Shown here piece after piece: positions 13,949 through 14,615 of a DNA stretch of 14,615 nucleotides. The notes beneath the pieces are model-generated. The model did not search any database. It saw nothing but the letters and a program-made list of their open reading frames with translations, and was not told the DNA's origin. Source of the DNA: Oscillospiraceae bacterium. Its GTDB lineage: Bacteria > Bacillota > Clostridia > Clostridiales > Clostridiaceae. A program made the position numbers and the translations under genes. The stretch is from positions 1 through 14,615 of the forward strand of contig WQUF01000136.1 of assembly GCA_009785875.1 (NCBI GenBank). Direction: 5' to 3'. Every line of letters begins with the position of its first letter. Positions within the stretch are counted from its first letter, which is position 1.

Positions 13949-14615
13949 ATGGCCATTGATATAGAAAAGGAAGAAGTTTTAATGGAGTTGGACTTTAGTT
14001 CTTCTGAAGAGGAAGAGAACCTTAAAGGCTTCAGTTTAAATGATACTGATATGAAAGAGTTTGCTGATGAAGAGGATTTAAATATAGATAATCCAAATTC
14101 TGCTGCTGTAAAGCCCGAAACCAGCGATGTATTTTTAGACACTTTTGCCAGTTTCACGGAAAAAATTGAATTTATAGAGCAAACTAGACTAATTGATATT
14201 GATAGCTCCATAAACTTTTTTCCACATCCAAGCGATGAGGAACTCTTTGACTTAATGGAGAGCCTCGAAATATATGGTTTATTATCGCCACTTTTGGTAA
14301 TAAAATGCAAGGATTCTGATATGTATACTGTAGTCTCAGGAAGATCGAGGCTTGCTGCTTTAAAGAAGCTTTATAATCAGTCCTTTGAGAATAAATATTT
14401 TATGGTTCCTTCCATTGTCTTAGATCCAGCTACAGATCCATCTATAATTCAAGGTATAGTGCTATCGACGAATTTAACTTACAGAAAGATGCCAAAAGAT
14501 GTCCAGATTAAAGCAGTGCTCGCTCTCGATTCGGCGTTATCTAAAAACAAAAAATATAAAAACCAGATGAATATAACTAATATAATAGCTAACAAAGTAG
14601 GAATATCAAGGACTA
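13949..14615 (+). CDS. ParB/Spo0J-like DNA-binding protein, 3' end outside window
   Basis: The frame is open from the ATG at 13949-13951 to the window edge, giving 222 residues with no stop. AGGAGG at 13939-13944 supports the start. Residues 82-140 are a ParB N-terminal (Spo0J/sulfiredoxin-type) domain: LIDIDSSINFFPHP, then LMESLEIYGLLSPLLVIK, then VVSGRSRLAALKKLY, where GRSRLAA (131-137) stands for the usual G-x-R-R-L-A-A CTP-binding box. STNLTYRKMP (173-182) fits the ENLQREDL-type box, and NITNIIANKVGISRT (208-222) begins a helix-turn-helix. The first 80 residues are an unusual acidic, Ser-rich extension. ParB proteins bind and spread on DNA for segregation or act in plasmid and integrative-element maintenance. 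No parA is seen upstream. I favour an accessory ParB over the chromosomal one, but the missing 3' part limits certainty. Confidence 0.82.
   Translation, partial: MAIDIEKEEVLMELDFSSSEEEENLKGFSLNDTDMKEFADEEDLNIDNPNSAAVKPETSDVFLDTFASFTEKIEFIEQTRLIDIDSSINFFPHPSDEELFDLMESLEIYGLLSPLLVIKCKDSDMYTVVSGRSRLAALKKLYNQSFENKYFMVPSIVLDPATDPSIIQGIVLSTNLTYRKMPKDVQIKAVLALDSALSKNKKYKNQMNITNIIANKVGISRT

Noticed and set aside
13933..14310. Minus-strand open frame over the ParB-like gene start
   Set aside because: Ser-rich translation is the antisense shadow of the acidic N-terminus. The plus-strand gene has the ribosome binding site and domain matches.

Overview
The window is AT-rich DNA with strong AGGAGG-type ribosome binding sites, short intergenic gaps and protein families typical of low-GC Gram-positive anaerobes. 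These include an Eis-like acetyltransferase, a CPBP protease, a methionine gamma-lyase-family PLP protein and DUF4358/transglutaminase lipoproteins. I infer a member of the Clostridia (Bacillota); nothing in the window fixes the genus.

Layout. (1) Positions 17-3231, plus strand: three closely spaced genes, namely an NAD-dependent sugar-nucleotide epimerase/dehydratase, an Eis-like GNAT acetyltransferase and a CPBP membrane protease. They end at a perfect 20-bp-arm hairpin (3241-3285) that separates them from convergent minus-strand genes. (2) Positions 3294-13292, minus strand, read right to left: a lipoprotein with DUF4358-like and transglutaminase domains joined by a 12-residue tandem repeat, a methionine gamma-lyase-family protein, SbcD, SbcC, a polar amino-acid ABC transporter (binding lipoprotein, permease, ATPase), then a small protein whose N-terminus resembles an antitoxin. 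Gaps from the lipoprotein to the ATPase are 26 nt or less or are overlaps, so these seven genes could form one transcript from a promoter near 13317-13345. (3) Positions 13346-13948: about 600 bp without an intact gene of normal size. It holds a broken minus-strand reading frame split by a 100-bp element with perfect 16-bp terminal inverted repeats, a second 15-bp-arm hairpin, and a good sigma-A-type promoter leading to a 12-codon micro-ORF. (4) Positions 13949-14615, plus strand: the 5' part of a ParB/Spo0J-like gene with an unusual acidic N-terminal extension, cut by the window edge.

How the genes work together. SbcC and SbcD form the Mre11-Rad50-type nuclease for DNA ends and hairpins; their start and stop codons overlap. 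The ABC transporter genes encode a complete uptake system. A PLP lyase of the sulfur-amino-acid type in the same co-directional run allows the guess that the transporter takes up a sulfur-containing amino acid, but the sequence does not prove this. The most notable unexplained structure is the 100-bp element at 13486-13585. Removing exactly 100 bp restores one continuous reading frame across the site, which is what a recent MITE-like insertion into a small gene would look like.
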